DNA of 32,368 bases from Terriglobia bacterium (GTDB taxonomy: Bacteria; Acidobacteriota; Terriglobia; Bryobacterales; Bryobacteraceae): contig JANYDS010000028.1 of the NCBI GenBank assembly GCA_025363475.1, positions 1-32,368 of the forward strand. The letters run 5' to 3'. A program made the position numbers and the translations under genes. Position 1 is the first letter of the stretch; each line of letters begins with the position of its first letter. This document shows, in pieces, positions 22,293 through 30,515 of this stretch. A model generated the notes under the pieces. That model was not told where the DNA came from and ran no database searches. It saw nothing but the letters and a program-made list of their open reading frames with translations.

Positions 22293-23879
22293 TTAAAGCT
22301 CGTGCAGCTTCAGTTTTAAATCCGCACCAGTCCACGCGCGGTTAAACTCCCCCTGGACTTCGCGGGCAGCATCAGTCTTCCCCTGAGCCCTCAAGCTCTC
22401 CAGCAGGGCGAACAACATCCGGCCATTATTGGGACTCCGTCGCAAGCCTTCATGCAGCACTGCCTCGCCGCCAGGCGCATCACCAGCCAGGACAAGCGCA
22501 GCGCCGAGCGATTCCCTAACCGGAAAATACCAGGCCGGAGGTTCGTCATAAATCAAAGCGTCCTGCAAGGCCACTGCCCGCTTCCAAATGGGAACTGCAG
22601 CGGCGGCCGTACCAGCGAGGCGAGCTTCCAGAATAGCGGCCGCCAGCGCCATCACATCTCCGGTGGAGTTCTGCCCCCACGGCGTTTTCGCATCCAGCAC
22701 CTTTCGCGACGTTTCAAACTCATCGCTTTCCTGGCGAGCCGCGTCCATCCGACCCTTCATCGCGTATGACAAAGCCCGCGAGTACCGCCACACCGTCATC
22801 AGCAGCGGATTTTCCGACTTGGGCTGCGGGGCCGCAAGCAGGTCGTCCCAGTGGTTCATTCGCAGTTCATAGAGCTTGTTGGTTGAATCAAAAGTCGCCG
22901 CCATCTCCGGCATCATCGCGGCCATCGGAGCCATCGCATCGGTCGTCTGCTTCTCCGCAGCGCGAGTTGCGGCAACCCGGCCCTGCATTGAGCGCGCGTA
23001 CAAGATGAACTGGATGTTATGCAGATAATACATGTAATAGCTGCCACTGACACCGGACTGGCTGATGTACTTCCGGTCAGCCGCCACTGCCTTTTCGTTA
23101 ACAGAAACAGCATTCTCAAAATCACCCAGCACCAGCCAGATATGCCCGGGCATATGCACCATGTGCCCTTCGGAAGGGACGATTCCCATTAGCCGCTGTG
23201 CGCTTGGAACTGCCCGTTCGGGTGTCAGCGAAGACTCAACTGCATGGATATATAAATGATTCGCGCCTGGATGATTCGGGCTCCTGCGCAACACCGCTTC
23301 GAGCGCGTGTTCGGCTTCCGTCAAACCGCTGGCCGGTTCGCCGGTATTTGAATACCATTTCCACCGGGTGGGAATCATCAGCGAATCGGCGTAGAACGTT
23401 TGCGCATCCAGATCGTCCGGGTACTTCGCCGCCAGTGCCTTCATGGCTTGTACGTACCTGGCGGGCTCGGCGAAATCAGGGCATCGCGTCGCCGCTGCGT
23501 GCAGCCATTCGAGCTCCATCCCGGTCACGTTCGGGAGAGCCAAACCTTTATCCACGGCTGCGCAGGAGGCTTTGATATCGAAACTCGGGTCGCCATCCAT
23601 GTTGATGTATGGCCCCAGTGCCATCGCCATTCCCCACCAGGTCATGGGAGCCGACGGGTCAAGTTCCGCAGCCTTGCGGAAAGATCGCAAACCTTCGTAG
23701 CGGTTGAAGCCATACGTGAGTGAAAGCCCCTGATCGAAATATTTCTGCGCGTCCGCGCTTTTTGTGGAGATAGGATGGCTCCAGGCCCCCGTACCGCCAT
23801 ATAAAATCACGGGCTTCTCAACGCTCTGCGCCACCAGTGAGCAAGCAGTCAGGACTGCTGCAAGAAAAATTCGTTTCAT
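22293..23879 (-). CDS. Exported TPR-repeat protein of the acidobacterial type
   Basis: A 528-residue exported protein. ATG 23879 is chosen because it opens a signal peptide (KRIFLAAVLTACSLVAQS). The mature part begins with GTGAWSHPISTKSADAQKYFDQGLSLTYGFNRYEGLRSFRKAAELDPSAPMTWWGMAMA, a helical repeat start typical of large secreted TPR proteins in Acidobacteria and relatives. Further conserved blocks are HPGANHLYIHAVESS, HMVHMPGHIWLVLGDFENAV with several His residues, and a C-terminal TPR (GEAVLHEGLRRSPNNGRMLFALLESL). It is the first gene of a pair with the methyltransferase at 21263. The function is unknown; the conserved His residues hint at metal or ligand binding. Confidence 0.83.
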   Translation of the reverse strand: MKRIFLAAVLTACSLVAQSVEKPVILYGGTGAWSHPISTKSADAQKYFDQGLSLTYGFNRYEGLRSFRKAAELDPSAPMTWWGMAMALGPYINMDGDPSFDIKASCAAVDKGLALPNVTGMELEWLHAAATRCPDFAEPARYVQAMKALAAKYPDDLDAQTFYADSLMIPTRWKWYSNTGEPASGLTEAEHALEAVLRRSPNHPGANHLYIHAVESSLTPERAVPSAQRLMGIVPSEGHMVHMPGHIWLVLGDFENAVSVNEKAVAADRKYISQSGVSGSYYMYYLHNIQFILYARSMQGRVAATRAAEKQTTDAMAPMAAMMPEMAATFDSTNKLYELRMNHWDDLLAAPQPKSENPLLMTVWRYSRALSYAMKGRMDAARQESDEFETSRKVLDAKTPWGQNSTGDVMALAAAILEARLAGTAAAAVPIWKRAVALQDALIYDEPPAWYFPVRESLGAALVLAGDAPGGEAVLHEGLRRSPNNGRMLFALLESLRAQGKTDAAREVQGEFNRAWTGADLKLKLHEL

Positions 23880-23971
23880 AACTTCCTCTAACGGTTGTTC
23901 CAAAATACCACTATGCGCCATGCGAATGCCGTGGAGAAATGGTTTGTAGAATTAAGGGTAGAGGTAGAGAA

Positions 23972-24142
23972 GTGCCTGTTCCCCGCGACAAAGATTTGAA
24001 CACGAGAATTCCCACAGCCGAACAGGCGCAGGTGGTTGCCAGAGTCCTGGAACTGGCGCGCCAAGCTTCGTCGCAGCCGGTGTTGGACCTCCGGACACCC
24101 GAGCAAGTCCTCGGATACGACGATCACGGAATTCCGGTCTAA
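23972..24142 (+). CDS. Small antitoxin-like protein without a toxin partner
   Basis: A 56-residue ORF, PVPRDKDLNTRIPTAEQAQVV through to VLDLRTPEQVLGYDDHGIPV. The C-terminal PEQVLGYDDHGIPV closely resembles the toxin-binding tail of VapB-type antitoxins (usually ADEILGYDEHGLP). GTG 23972 is preferred over an ATG 11 codons upstream because GAGGT lies six bases before it and TAGAAT (23947-23952) could be its -10 box. No PIN-domain toxin follows; the next gene is a peptidase. It may be an orphan or decayed antitoxin. The ORF is short, so coding status is not certain. The remainder of the gap, 24143-24271, shows no gene. Confidence 0.45.
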   Translation: MPVPRDKDLNTRIPTAEQAQVVARVLELARQASSQPVLDLRTPEQVLGYDDHGIPV

Positions 24143-24259
24143 CGCAGAGCAGATTTCGGAACTCCCGGCATGGCTTCCAGACGCCCCTGTAACTCCGTTG
24201 AGTCCTTGTATACCGTGAGTGCCCATGATTTTCGAAATACGGCGGCTGGGATTCATCGC

Positions 24260-24265
24260 TACACT
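24260..24265 (+). promoter_or_regulatory. Putative -10 box for a leaderless S9 peptidase transcript
   Basis: TACACT ends six bases before the GTG at 24272 and no Shine-Dalgarno sequence intervenes. This is the same arrangement as at 8579-8592. Confidence 0.35.
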
Positions 24266-24271
24266 AAAACG

Positions 24272-26242
24272 GTGACCCGCCGAAGCCTCTCCCTTGCCTT
24301 CATTGCGCTGCTCGCGGTCTTTGCCGCCCCGGCTCAGACCGTGTCGCAACTGCTTGCCACCATTTCCGGTACCACCCAGTATCGCGAGGCTGCGGTGTCT
24401 CCCGACGGCCATTTTGTGGCCTGGACCGTTAACCTCCGCAATCCTGACAACACAACATCGCGCAACTCAGAAATCTGGCTGGCCGACCTTACGAAGCCCG
24501 GCTCTCCGCCGCAAAAAGCCGGTGCTGCGAAAGCGCTGGCCGCCGAACACAGCCTTACCTGGTCTCCCGACAGCCGCCAGTTTGTCTTCCTCTCTGACGC
24601 CGACACCACGGGCCAACTCCAGCTCTACATCCAGTCTCCAGGAACTCCAGCACACAAATTGACCAGTCTCAAGGGCTTCCTTGCCGAACCCCGCTGGTCC
24701 CCCGACGGATCACAACTTGCCATTCTCTTTACCGAAAATGCGCCGCGTGCTTCGGGTCCGCTGGAACCTTCCACCAAAGCCACTGGCGTAATTGAAGAGA
24801 CGATCTACGAACAGCGGCTTGCCCTGGTTGACCTGCAATCCGGCAAAACGAACCCAATTTCGCCGGCTGATACTTACGTGTACGAATACGACTGGTCACC
24901 TGATGGCAAACGGTTCGCCGTCACTGCGGCCAAAGGCAACGGGGACAACAACTGGTGGGTGGCGCAGCTTTACACCATCACGGCCGCGACGGGCGAGGTG
25001 CGCCCGGTCCACAAACCGCTGCTGCAAATCGCCAATCCGCGCTGGTCGCCCGATGGCAAACAGATCGCCTTTATCGGCGGCATTATGAGTGATGAAGGCT
25101 CCACCGGCGGCGATATTTTTACTGTCCCGGTGGCAGGCGGTGTCGCGCCGCATAACCTCACACCGGAACGCCCGAGTTCGCCCAGCTGGTTCCGCTGGCT
25201 GCCTTCCGGCAAAGTGCTTTTCACCGAAACCATTAATGGGGGCAGTGCCATAGCCACGCTTGACCCTGTTACGCGGGTTGCCGAAACGCTGTGGACTGGC
25301 GACGAATCCATCCGGGCGGGCGACGAAGCTCTCGCCACTTCCACGGACGGAAAGACCGTCGCCACGATCCGCAGTTCCTGGACTCTGGCCCCGGAAGTCT
25401 GGGCGGGGAAAATCGGTGACTGGAAGCCGCTCACCACTGCCAACGCTGCGCTCAAGCCCTTGTGGGGTAGCACGCAAAACCTGCGCTGGCACAGTGACGA
25501 CTATGAAGTGCAGGGCTGGATGATCTATCCGGTCAACTACGACGCCTCGAAGAAATACCCACTGGTCGTTTCGGTTCACGGCGGCCCGGCTTCCGCCAAG
25601 AAACCCAGCTGGCCAACTTCGTTCGATATGACTTTACTTTCCAGTCAGGGCTATTTCGTCTTCTTCCCCAACCCGCGCGGCAGTTACGGCAGCGGTGAAG
25701 CCTTCACTCGCGCAAACGTCAAAGATTTCGGCCAGGGGGACCTGCGCGATATCCTGCTTGGCCTGGACCAGCAGCTCAAGGCCCTGCCGATTGATCCCAA
25801 ACGCCTTGGTATCGCTGGCTGGAGCTATGGCGGTTTTATGACCATGTGGGCCGTCACGCAAACCCGCCGCTTCAGTGCGGCTGTGGCGGGAGCAGGCATT
25901 GCCAACTGGCAAAGTTACTACGGCGAGAATTTAATTGATCAGTGGATGATCCCGTACTTCGGTTCAACCGTTTATGACAACCCGGCGGTGTATGCGAAGA
26001 GTTCGCCCATCACCTACATCCGCAATGTGAAAACGCCGACGCTGATCGCGGTTGGGGACAGCGACGCGGAATGTCCGGCACCGCAATCCTACGAATTCTG
26101 GCACGCGCTCAAGACGCTCGGTGTCAAGACTGAAATGGTGGTTTACCCTGGTGAAGGCCATGCCATCCGCAAGCCCGAACATGTGCAGGATTTGCTGGAG
26201 CGCACTATTAACTGGTTCAACTCCAATCTGTTAGTTCGCTAA
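24272..26242 (+). CDS. Exported S9 family peptidase (prolyl oligopeptidase / acylaminoacyl peptidase type)
   Basis: A 656-residue serine peptidase. GTG 24272 is chosen because it opens a signal peptide (TRRSLSLAFIALLAVFAAPAQ); the in-frame ATG at 24170 would place 34 unrelated residues before it. A beta-propeller (about 30-390) shows repeated WSPDGxQ/RF blades: LTWSPDSRQFVF, PRWSPDGSQLAI, YDWSPDGKRFAV and PRWSPDGKQIAF. The C-terminal alpha/beta hydrolase has VVSVHGGPAS (oxyanion region), the nucleophile GWSYGGFMTMW (Ser518), VGDSDAECP (Asp598 likely) and GEGHAIRKPEH (His630). It should release dipeptides or acyl-amino acids from peptides outside the cytoplasm. Its stop is one base from the end of the convergent tannase gene. 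Confidence 0.92.
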   Translation: MTRRSLSLAFIALLAVFAAPAQTVSQLLATISGTTQYREAAVSPDGHFVAWTVNLRNPDNTTSRNSEIWLADLTKPGSPPQKAGAAKALAAEHSLTWSPDSRQFVFLSDADTTGQLQLYIQSPGTPAHKLTSLKGFLAEPRWSPDGSQLAILFTENAPRASGPLEPSTKATGVIEETIYEQRLALVDLQSGKTNPISPADTYVYEYDWSPDGKRFAVTAAKGNGDNNWWVAQLYTITAATGEVRPVHKPLLQIANPRWSPDGKQIAFIGGIMSDEGSTGGDIFTVPVAGGVAPHNLTPERPSSPSWFRWLPSGKVLFTETINGGSAIATLDPVTRVAETLWTGDESIRAGDEALATSTDGKTVATIRSSWTLAPEVWAGKIGDWKPLTTANAALKPLWGSTQNLRWHSDDYEVQGWMIYPVNYDASKKYPLVVSVHGGPASAKKPSWPTSFDMTLLSSQGYFVFFPNPRGSYGSGEAFTRANVKDFGQGDLRDILLGLDQQLKALPIDPKRLGIAGWSYGGFMTMWAVTQTRRFSAAVAGAGIANWQSYYGENLIDQWMIPYFGSTVYDNPAVYAKSSPITYIRNVKTPTLIAVGDSDAECPAPQSYEFWHALKTLGVKTEMVVYPGEGHAIRKPEHVQDLLERTINWFNSNLLVR

Positions 26243-26243
26243 C

Positions 26244-27722
26244 TTACCTGGGCAATTTGCAGCTGAAATTCGCGGCGTCATCAGTGCTGCCTGTGCCGTT
26301 CCACTGCGCTTCGAGCGGATGCGGACAGAGGGGCCGCGTCTTGTCCACCACGCCATTCGTGATGTGGGACGCCACAACCTTCTCCGGTGCCGTGCCCTTG
26401 GTAACCCAGGCATCCAGAGCGTCCAGCATTTCAAAATTCGTTGCACCGGGGCCACCGCTGCAATGCTGCATGCCCGGCACCATGAACAGGCGGTAGAAGT
26501 CATCCGTCTTGCCCATTGTTTTGGTTACGCTGTCGAAATAGTTGATGCTGTTGAGCGGAGTAATATCGGGATCGCTCCAGCCGTGATAGTGGATCATCTT
26601 GCCGCCTCGCGCTTTGAACGGCGCAAGGTTAGGGTCAACCGCGTTAAACAGTGCGCCCAGCTTGGAATCGAAGTATTGAACATCGCTGTCGAACCCGTCA
26701 CTGGCATCGAACTTGAAGGTATGGAAATCCCAGTTCGCGTCATCAAACAACATGTACTTAAACGCCGACATACCGAGATTGGCATGGCCGCCCTTGCCCG
26801 GTTCCTTGCCCGTGATCCAGTTGGCCCAGCCGCCCGGTCCCGCTTCGCCGCCAGGGACCAGCGGCGGGAAAATCCCCGTCAGGCCGGTCCAGAGTTTGCG
26901 AACACCGCTCACCTGCGCGGCCGTATAACAGGCTGAGGTATCAGAGCCTTTGCAGAGCAACACACCGGGATCAAATTTGCACTTGCGAGGGTCCGTCAGC
27001 ACGCCATCTTTTACGCCGTCAAGTAAGTCACAGGCCTGATTGACAGCGTCGGCGAGGATATGAACCTTCTCAGCCGGAATGTAGGCGTCGCCATCATTTG
27101 CGACCGTCGAATACAAGTGGCCGCCCATGTAGAGATGGGTCCAGTTGTTGGCCGGGTCGCCCGCGATGATGCCGTCAAAATCTTCGGGATGGCGCTGTGC
27201 TTCCACAAACGCTTCATGCCCGCCGAGTGAACACCCGTTGAAGTAGGAATGCGCGGGCTGCTCGCCATAGAACGCTCTGAGGATCACCTTGTCGGCTTGC
27301 GCCATCAGATGCACGCCGCCATCGGCCAGATTGTAGATGCGGTCGAAGTGGCCCAGAGCCCAGCCGCCATCATTCGTGTTGCCCTGATGGCCGGTATCGG
27401 TGCTGCTGGTTGCATAGCCCTGCTGCAGCGGTTTCACCATGGGAGGGCGGCTGATTGACCCGGCCAGGCCGCCGTTCCCTACGCCCAGTAATTTCTTGTT
27501 CCATTGCGCGGGCATCCAGATTTCGAGGTTGACCTCGGTGCCAACCGTGGCTGCCACGCTGCAATAGGCAACTGACTTATCCGTGGCTCCGATGCTGGTT
27601 GCGGCCGTGATCCGGATGCCTCGCATTGGCGTGGTCAGAAGCTTTTCACAGGCCTGTTGCGCGCTTGCGGGCACAACGGCAATTCCCAGGGCAATCAGTG
27701 TTTGAGCAATCGCGTGTTTCAT
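26244..27722 (-). CDS. Exported tannase/feruloyl esterase family protein
   Basis: A 492-residue secreted esterase. A signal peptide (KHAIAQTLIALGIAVVPASAQQ) precedes the tannase-family body: LEIWMPAQWNKKLLGVGNGGLAG, TSSTDTGHQG and FNGCSLGGHEAF with nucleophile Ser165 next to Cys164. Further on are HYHGWSDPDITP with the acid, and VPGMQHCSGGPG with His420 next to Cys421. The CS-D-HC arrangement, in which the two cysteines form a disulfide joining Ser and His, is characteristic of this family. Substrates would be gallate, ferulate or similar esters of plant phenolics, though the exact one cannot be read. It is divergent from dctA with only 38 bp between starts. Confidence 0.9.
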   Translation of the reverse strand: MKHAIAQTLIALGIAVVPASAQQACEKLLTTPMRGIRITAATSIGATDKSVAYCSVAATVGTEVNLEIWMPAQWNKKLLGVGNGGLAGSISRPPMVKPLQQGYATSSTDTGHQGNTNDGGWALGHFDRIYNLADGGVHLMAQADKVILRAFYGEQPAHSYFNGCSLGGHEAFVEAQRHPEDFDGIIAGDPANNWTHLYMGGHLYSTVANDGDAYIPAEKVHILADAVNQACDLLDGVKDGVLTDPRKCKFDPGVLLCKGSDTSACYTAAQVSGVRKLWTGLTGIFPPLVPGGEAGPGGWANWITGKEPGKGGHANLGMSAFKYMLFDDANWDFHTFKFDASDGFDSDVQYFDSKLGALFNAVDPNLAPFKARGGKMIHYHGWSDPDITPLNSINYFDSVTKTMGKTDDFYRLFMVPGMQHCSGGPGATNFEMLDALDAWVTKGTAPEKVVASHITNGVVDKTRPLCPHPLEAQWNGTGSTDDAANFSCKLPR

Positions 27723-27760
27723 CGGATGTATTCTCTCATTAACGCCTTCGGCCCAATTTG

Positions 27761-29011
27761 ATGACCAAACAGCAGAAGTTTTATCAGACCCTGCACTTCC
27801 AGGTTCTCGCCGGTATTGTACTCGGAATCGCGCTCGGAATTCTTTACCCCAAAACCGGGGAGAGTATGAAGCCCCTCGGCGACGGCTTCATCAAGCTCAT
27901 CCGCATGGTGATTGCGCCTATCATCTTCTGCACTGTGGTGGTGGGAATCGCCAACGTTGGTGACATGAAAAAGCTGGGGCGGATCGGCGTGAAAGCACTG
28001 CTCTACTTTGAAGTGGTTTCGACACTCTCGTTGATCCTGGGCCTTGTGGTGGTTACCGTGTTCCAGCCGGGCGCGGGCATCAACGCTACCGCCGCGACGC
28101 TCGATGCCAAATCCGTGCAGGATTATGCCGGGCCGGGCAAGGCGCTCCATACTGTTGATTTTCTGCTGAACATTATTCCCGATACTGTGGTGAGTGCTTT
28201 TGCGAAAGGCGACACGCTGCAAGTGCTGTTCATCGCGATCCTGTTTGGTGTGGCGCTGAGTGCTTTTGAAGGCGGGCGCGTGATTGTGGATGCCTGCGAT
28301 TCTGTGGCGCATGCGTTCTTCAAGCTTGTCGAAATCATCATGAAGGCCGCGCCGCTGGGGGCGTTCGGTGCTATGGCATTCACCATCGGCAAATTCGGGG
28401 TGAAGACTCTGGTGCCACTGGCAAAGCTCATGCTGTGCGTGGTCCTGAGCAGCGGTCTGTTCGTCTTTGTGGTACTGGCGATCATCGCCAAAGTGCATGG
28501 CTTCAGTCTTTGGAAGCTGCTGAAGTATCTCAAAGAAGAATTTTTGATCGTACTGGGGACATCATCATCAGAACCTGCGCTGCCGGGTTTGATGCGCAAG
28601 CTCGAAGCTCTGGGCTGCGCAAAATCGGTGGTCGGACTCGTCGTGCCGTCGGGCTATTCGTTCAATCTGGATGGCACTTCCATCTACCTGACCATCGCGG
28701 CCATGTTCGTCGCCCAGGCCACGAATACGCATCTTACGGCGAGCCAGATCGCAACGCTGCTGATCGTGCTGATGCTGACTTCAAAAGGTGCGGCTGCAGT
28801 AACAGGCGGGGGCTTTATCACGCTGGCTGCAACCCTCGCGTCTTTGGGTACGGTTCCGGTGGCTGGCATTGCACTGCTGCTGGGCGTGGACCGCTTTATG
28901 TCGCAAATTCGTTCACTGACCAACCTGGCGGGCAATGGCGTCGCAACCATCGTCGTCGCGAAGTGGGAGAAAGAGTTCGACCAGGAGCAGGCGGACCGAA
29001 TTCTGCAGTAG
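27761..29011 (+). CDS. dctA: C4-dicarboxylate / glutamate:cation symporter (DctA type)
   Basis: An inner-membrane symporter of the DAACS family, 416 residues from ATG 27761 (the TTG before it is also in frame). Family motifs are in order: [22 protein letters not shown], the serine-rich hairpin [62 protein letters not shown] and [29 protein letters not shown]. The TSSSEPALP and NLDGTSIYL sequences point to DctA over glutamate carriers. It would import succinate, fumarate or malate, which fits the sdh genes 0.7 kb downstream and pyc in the same window, though they are separate units. Its stop is two bases from the end of the convergent gene. Confidence 0.9.
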   Translation: MTKQQKFYQTLHFQVLAGIVLGIALGILYPKTGESMKPLGDGFIKLIRMVIAPIIFCTVVVGIANVGDMKKLGRIGVKALLYFEVVSTLSLILGLVVVTVFQPGAGINATAATLDAKSVQDYAGPGKALHTVDFLLNIIPDTVVSAFAKGDTLQVLFIAILFGVALSAFEGGRVIVDACDSVAHAFFKLVEIIMKAAPLGAFGAMAFTIGKFGVKTLVPLAKLMLCVVLSSGLFVFVVLAIIAKVHGFSLWKLLKYLKEEFLIVLGTSSSEPALPGLMRKLEALGCAKSVVGLVVPSGYSFNLDGTSIYLTIAAMFVAQATNTHLTASQIATLLIVLMLTSKGAAAVTGGGFITLAATLASLGTVPVAGIALLLGVDRFMSQIRSLTNLAGNGVATIVVAKWEKEFDQEQADRILQ

Positions 29012-29013
29012 CC

Positions 29014-29655
29014 CTACTCTTTTGAGATGGAACTGAGCCGGATCCAGATGTTCTTTATGCCCTGGGGACTATCCAGTTCGCGGTACATAATTTCAATGCC
29101 ACCGGTCTCGATGTGTTGTTCTTTTAGTCGTTCGAGTAACAGCAGCAGGTCGGCGCCGAAGCGATCCCGGAAAGCTGTCACAGTATCGCGCTGGTAGTTG
29201 CGACGGGCGTCTTCCACGGCGTCCCATTCGGGCGTACCAGGTAAGCCGGTGCGCAGTGGCCGCGGTTGCATAATGTCGCGGCTCACGTAAAAGCGCATGA
29301 TTTCGTTGGAAAATGCCAGTGCGCGATCGCGCGAGAAAACCTCGCCCGGCATCACCTGAATGGGCGCCGCACCGGCTTCGGTTGCCACGGCAACGGACGA
29401 AGGTGCGGGCGGCAGGGCAGCTATCGGCGGAGGTACGGTAGTAACAGGGCGGCCTTCACGCCACGCCATAAAGCTGGCATCAGCCAGGAAACAAGCTCCG
29501 AATAACAGCAGGCAGGAGCGTACCGTCATGCTGCGGCCAAATAGCCGTTCGAGACCGACAGCCGTCAGAACCACGGCCAAACCCAGCGCCCCGCCACCGG
29601 CCCAGTGCTGCCAGTGGCCGAACAATGTCACCAGCCATTCGAGCAAATCCAGCAC
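29014..29655 (-). CDS. Small membrane-anchored protein of unknown function
   Basis: A 213-residue protein not recognised as any family. Two N-terminal membrane segments are visible: about 19-37 (GGGALGLAVVLTAVGLERLF) and about 45-60 (RSCLLLFGACFLADASF). A Pro/Ala-rich linker (about 70-98) follows, then a soluble helical domain (FSRDRALAFSNEIMRFYVSRDIM, TVTAFRDRFGADLLLLLERL). The overall design, two helices, a linker and a C-terminal domain, is that of a protein anchored at the membrane with its domain on one side. The promoter region is shared divergently with sdhC (29656-29732). Confidence 0.7.
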   Translation of the reverse strand: MLDLLEWLVTLFGHWQHWAGGGALGLAVVLTAVGLERLFGRSMTVRSCLLLFGACFLADASFMAWREGRPVTTVPPPIAALPPAPSSVAVATEAGAAPIQVMPGEVFSRDRALAFSNEIMRFYVSRDIMQPRPLRTGLPGTPEWDAVEDARRNYQRDTVTAFRDRFGADLLLLLERLKEQHIETGGIEIMYRELDSPQGIKNIWIRLSSISKE

Positions 29656-29732
29656 TCTGGCAGTCTAGCAAGACCTGTCTATAGTTCTCCGTCGCGGGGG
29701 AAACGGCACGCATCATATAAACTTAATCTCTT

Positions 29733-30515
29733 ATGCCGCAGATTGACGTTCCGCTCGTCCAGGGGCGGTTTGGGGTTACTTCGCGCCCCGATAACTGGTG
29801 GATACAGCCCCTGGCTGTATTTCTGGGCTTTACAGCCTTCATTATTTATTCGACATGGGCCGCATTTCAGGGCGTGCACTACCGCTTCGGGCCATACATT
29901 TCACCCATGTACTCGCCGGAATTATTTGGCGGGCCGGAAGCACTCTTTGGCCCTAAACCATCCTGGTTTCCGGCTTTCCTGCCGTTCTCCCCGGCCTTCC
30001 TGATTCTATGGGCGCCGGGCGGCTTCCGCTTCACCTGTTACTACTACCGCGGTGCCTATTACAAAGCGTTCTGGGCGGACCCCATCAATTGCACTGTAGG
30101 CGAACCGCGGAAGAAATATCTGGGTGAACGGTCGTTTCCTCTTATCATTCAAAATATCCATCGCTACTTCCTGTATCTGGCGTTGCTCTTTATCGGGCTT
30201 CTAGCCAAAGACGCCTATGACGCGTTCTGGTTCTCTGACGGCTTCCACGTCAGAGTAGGCACGCTGGTGCTGACTGCCAACGTTTTCCTGTTGGGTAGCT
30301 ACACGCTCGGATGTCATTCACTGCGGCATCTGGTGGGTGGTTTCAGCGATATGCTGTCGGGTTCCACGGTTAAGAAAAAGGCGTACGACTGCGTTAGCTG
30401 TCTCAACGCGCGCCACATGCGGTTTGCATGGTTCAGTCTCTTCTGGGTAGGCTTCTCCGATCTCTACGTGCGGATGTGCTCCATGGGTATCTGGACCGAT
30501 TTGAGGATCTTTTAA
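29733..30515 (+). CDS. sdhC: Succinate dehydrogenase membrane subunit, Sdh1 type
   Basis: A 260-residue integral membrane protein with about five hydrophobic segments. It begins PQIDVPLVQGRFGVTSRPDNWWIQPLAVFLGF and has several conserved His residues (GVHYRFGPYISPMYSP, QNIHRYFLYLALL, LGCHSLRHLVGG) that could hold haem or contact quinone. Cysteines occur in KAYDCVSCLNARHMRF. Its position directly before sdhA and sdhB, and its size, match the anchor of the Sdh1-type complex known from mycobacteria (Rv0249c-Rv0247c). It does not resemble the small SdhC/SdhD pair of proteobacteria. TATAAA at 29716-29721 may be the -10 box. It is followed by sdhA with no gap. Confidence 0.78.
   Translation: MPQIDVPLVQGRFGVTSRPDNWWIQPLAVFLGFTAFIIYSTWAAFQGVHYRFGPYISPMYSPELFGGPEALFGPKPSWFPAFLPFSPAFLILWAPGGFRFTCYYYRGAYYKAFWADPINCTVGEPRKKYLGERSFPLIIQNIHRYFLYLALLFIGLLAKDAYDAFWFSDGFHVRVGTLVLTANVFLLGSYTLGCHSLRHLVGGFSDMLSGSTVKKKAYDCVSCLNARHMRFAWFSLFWVGFSDLYVRMCSMGIWTDLRIF

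Noticed and set aside
24170-24271. ATG start for the S9 peptidase 34 codons upstream
   Set aside because: It would place unrelated residues before a clear signal peptide that begins at the GTG.
27719-28498. A 259-codon open frame on the minus strand
   Set aside because: It is the mirror of dctA, whose membrane protein motifs are unambiguous.
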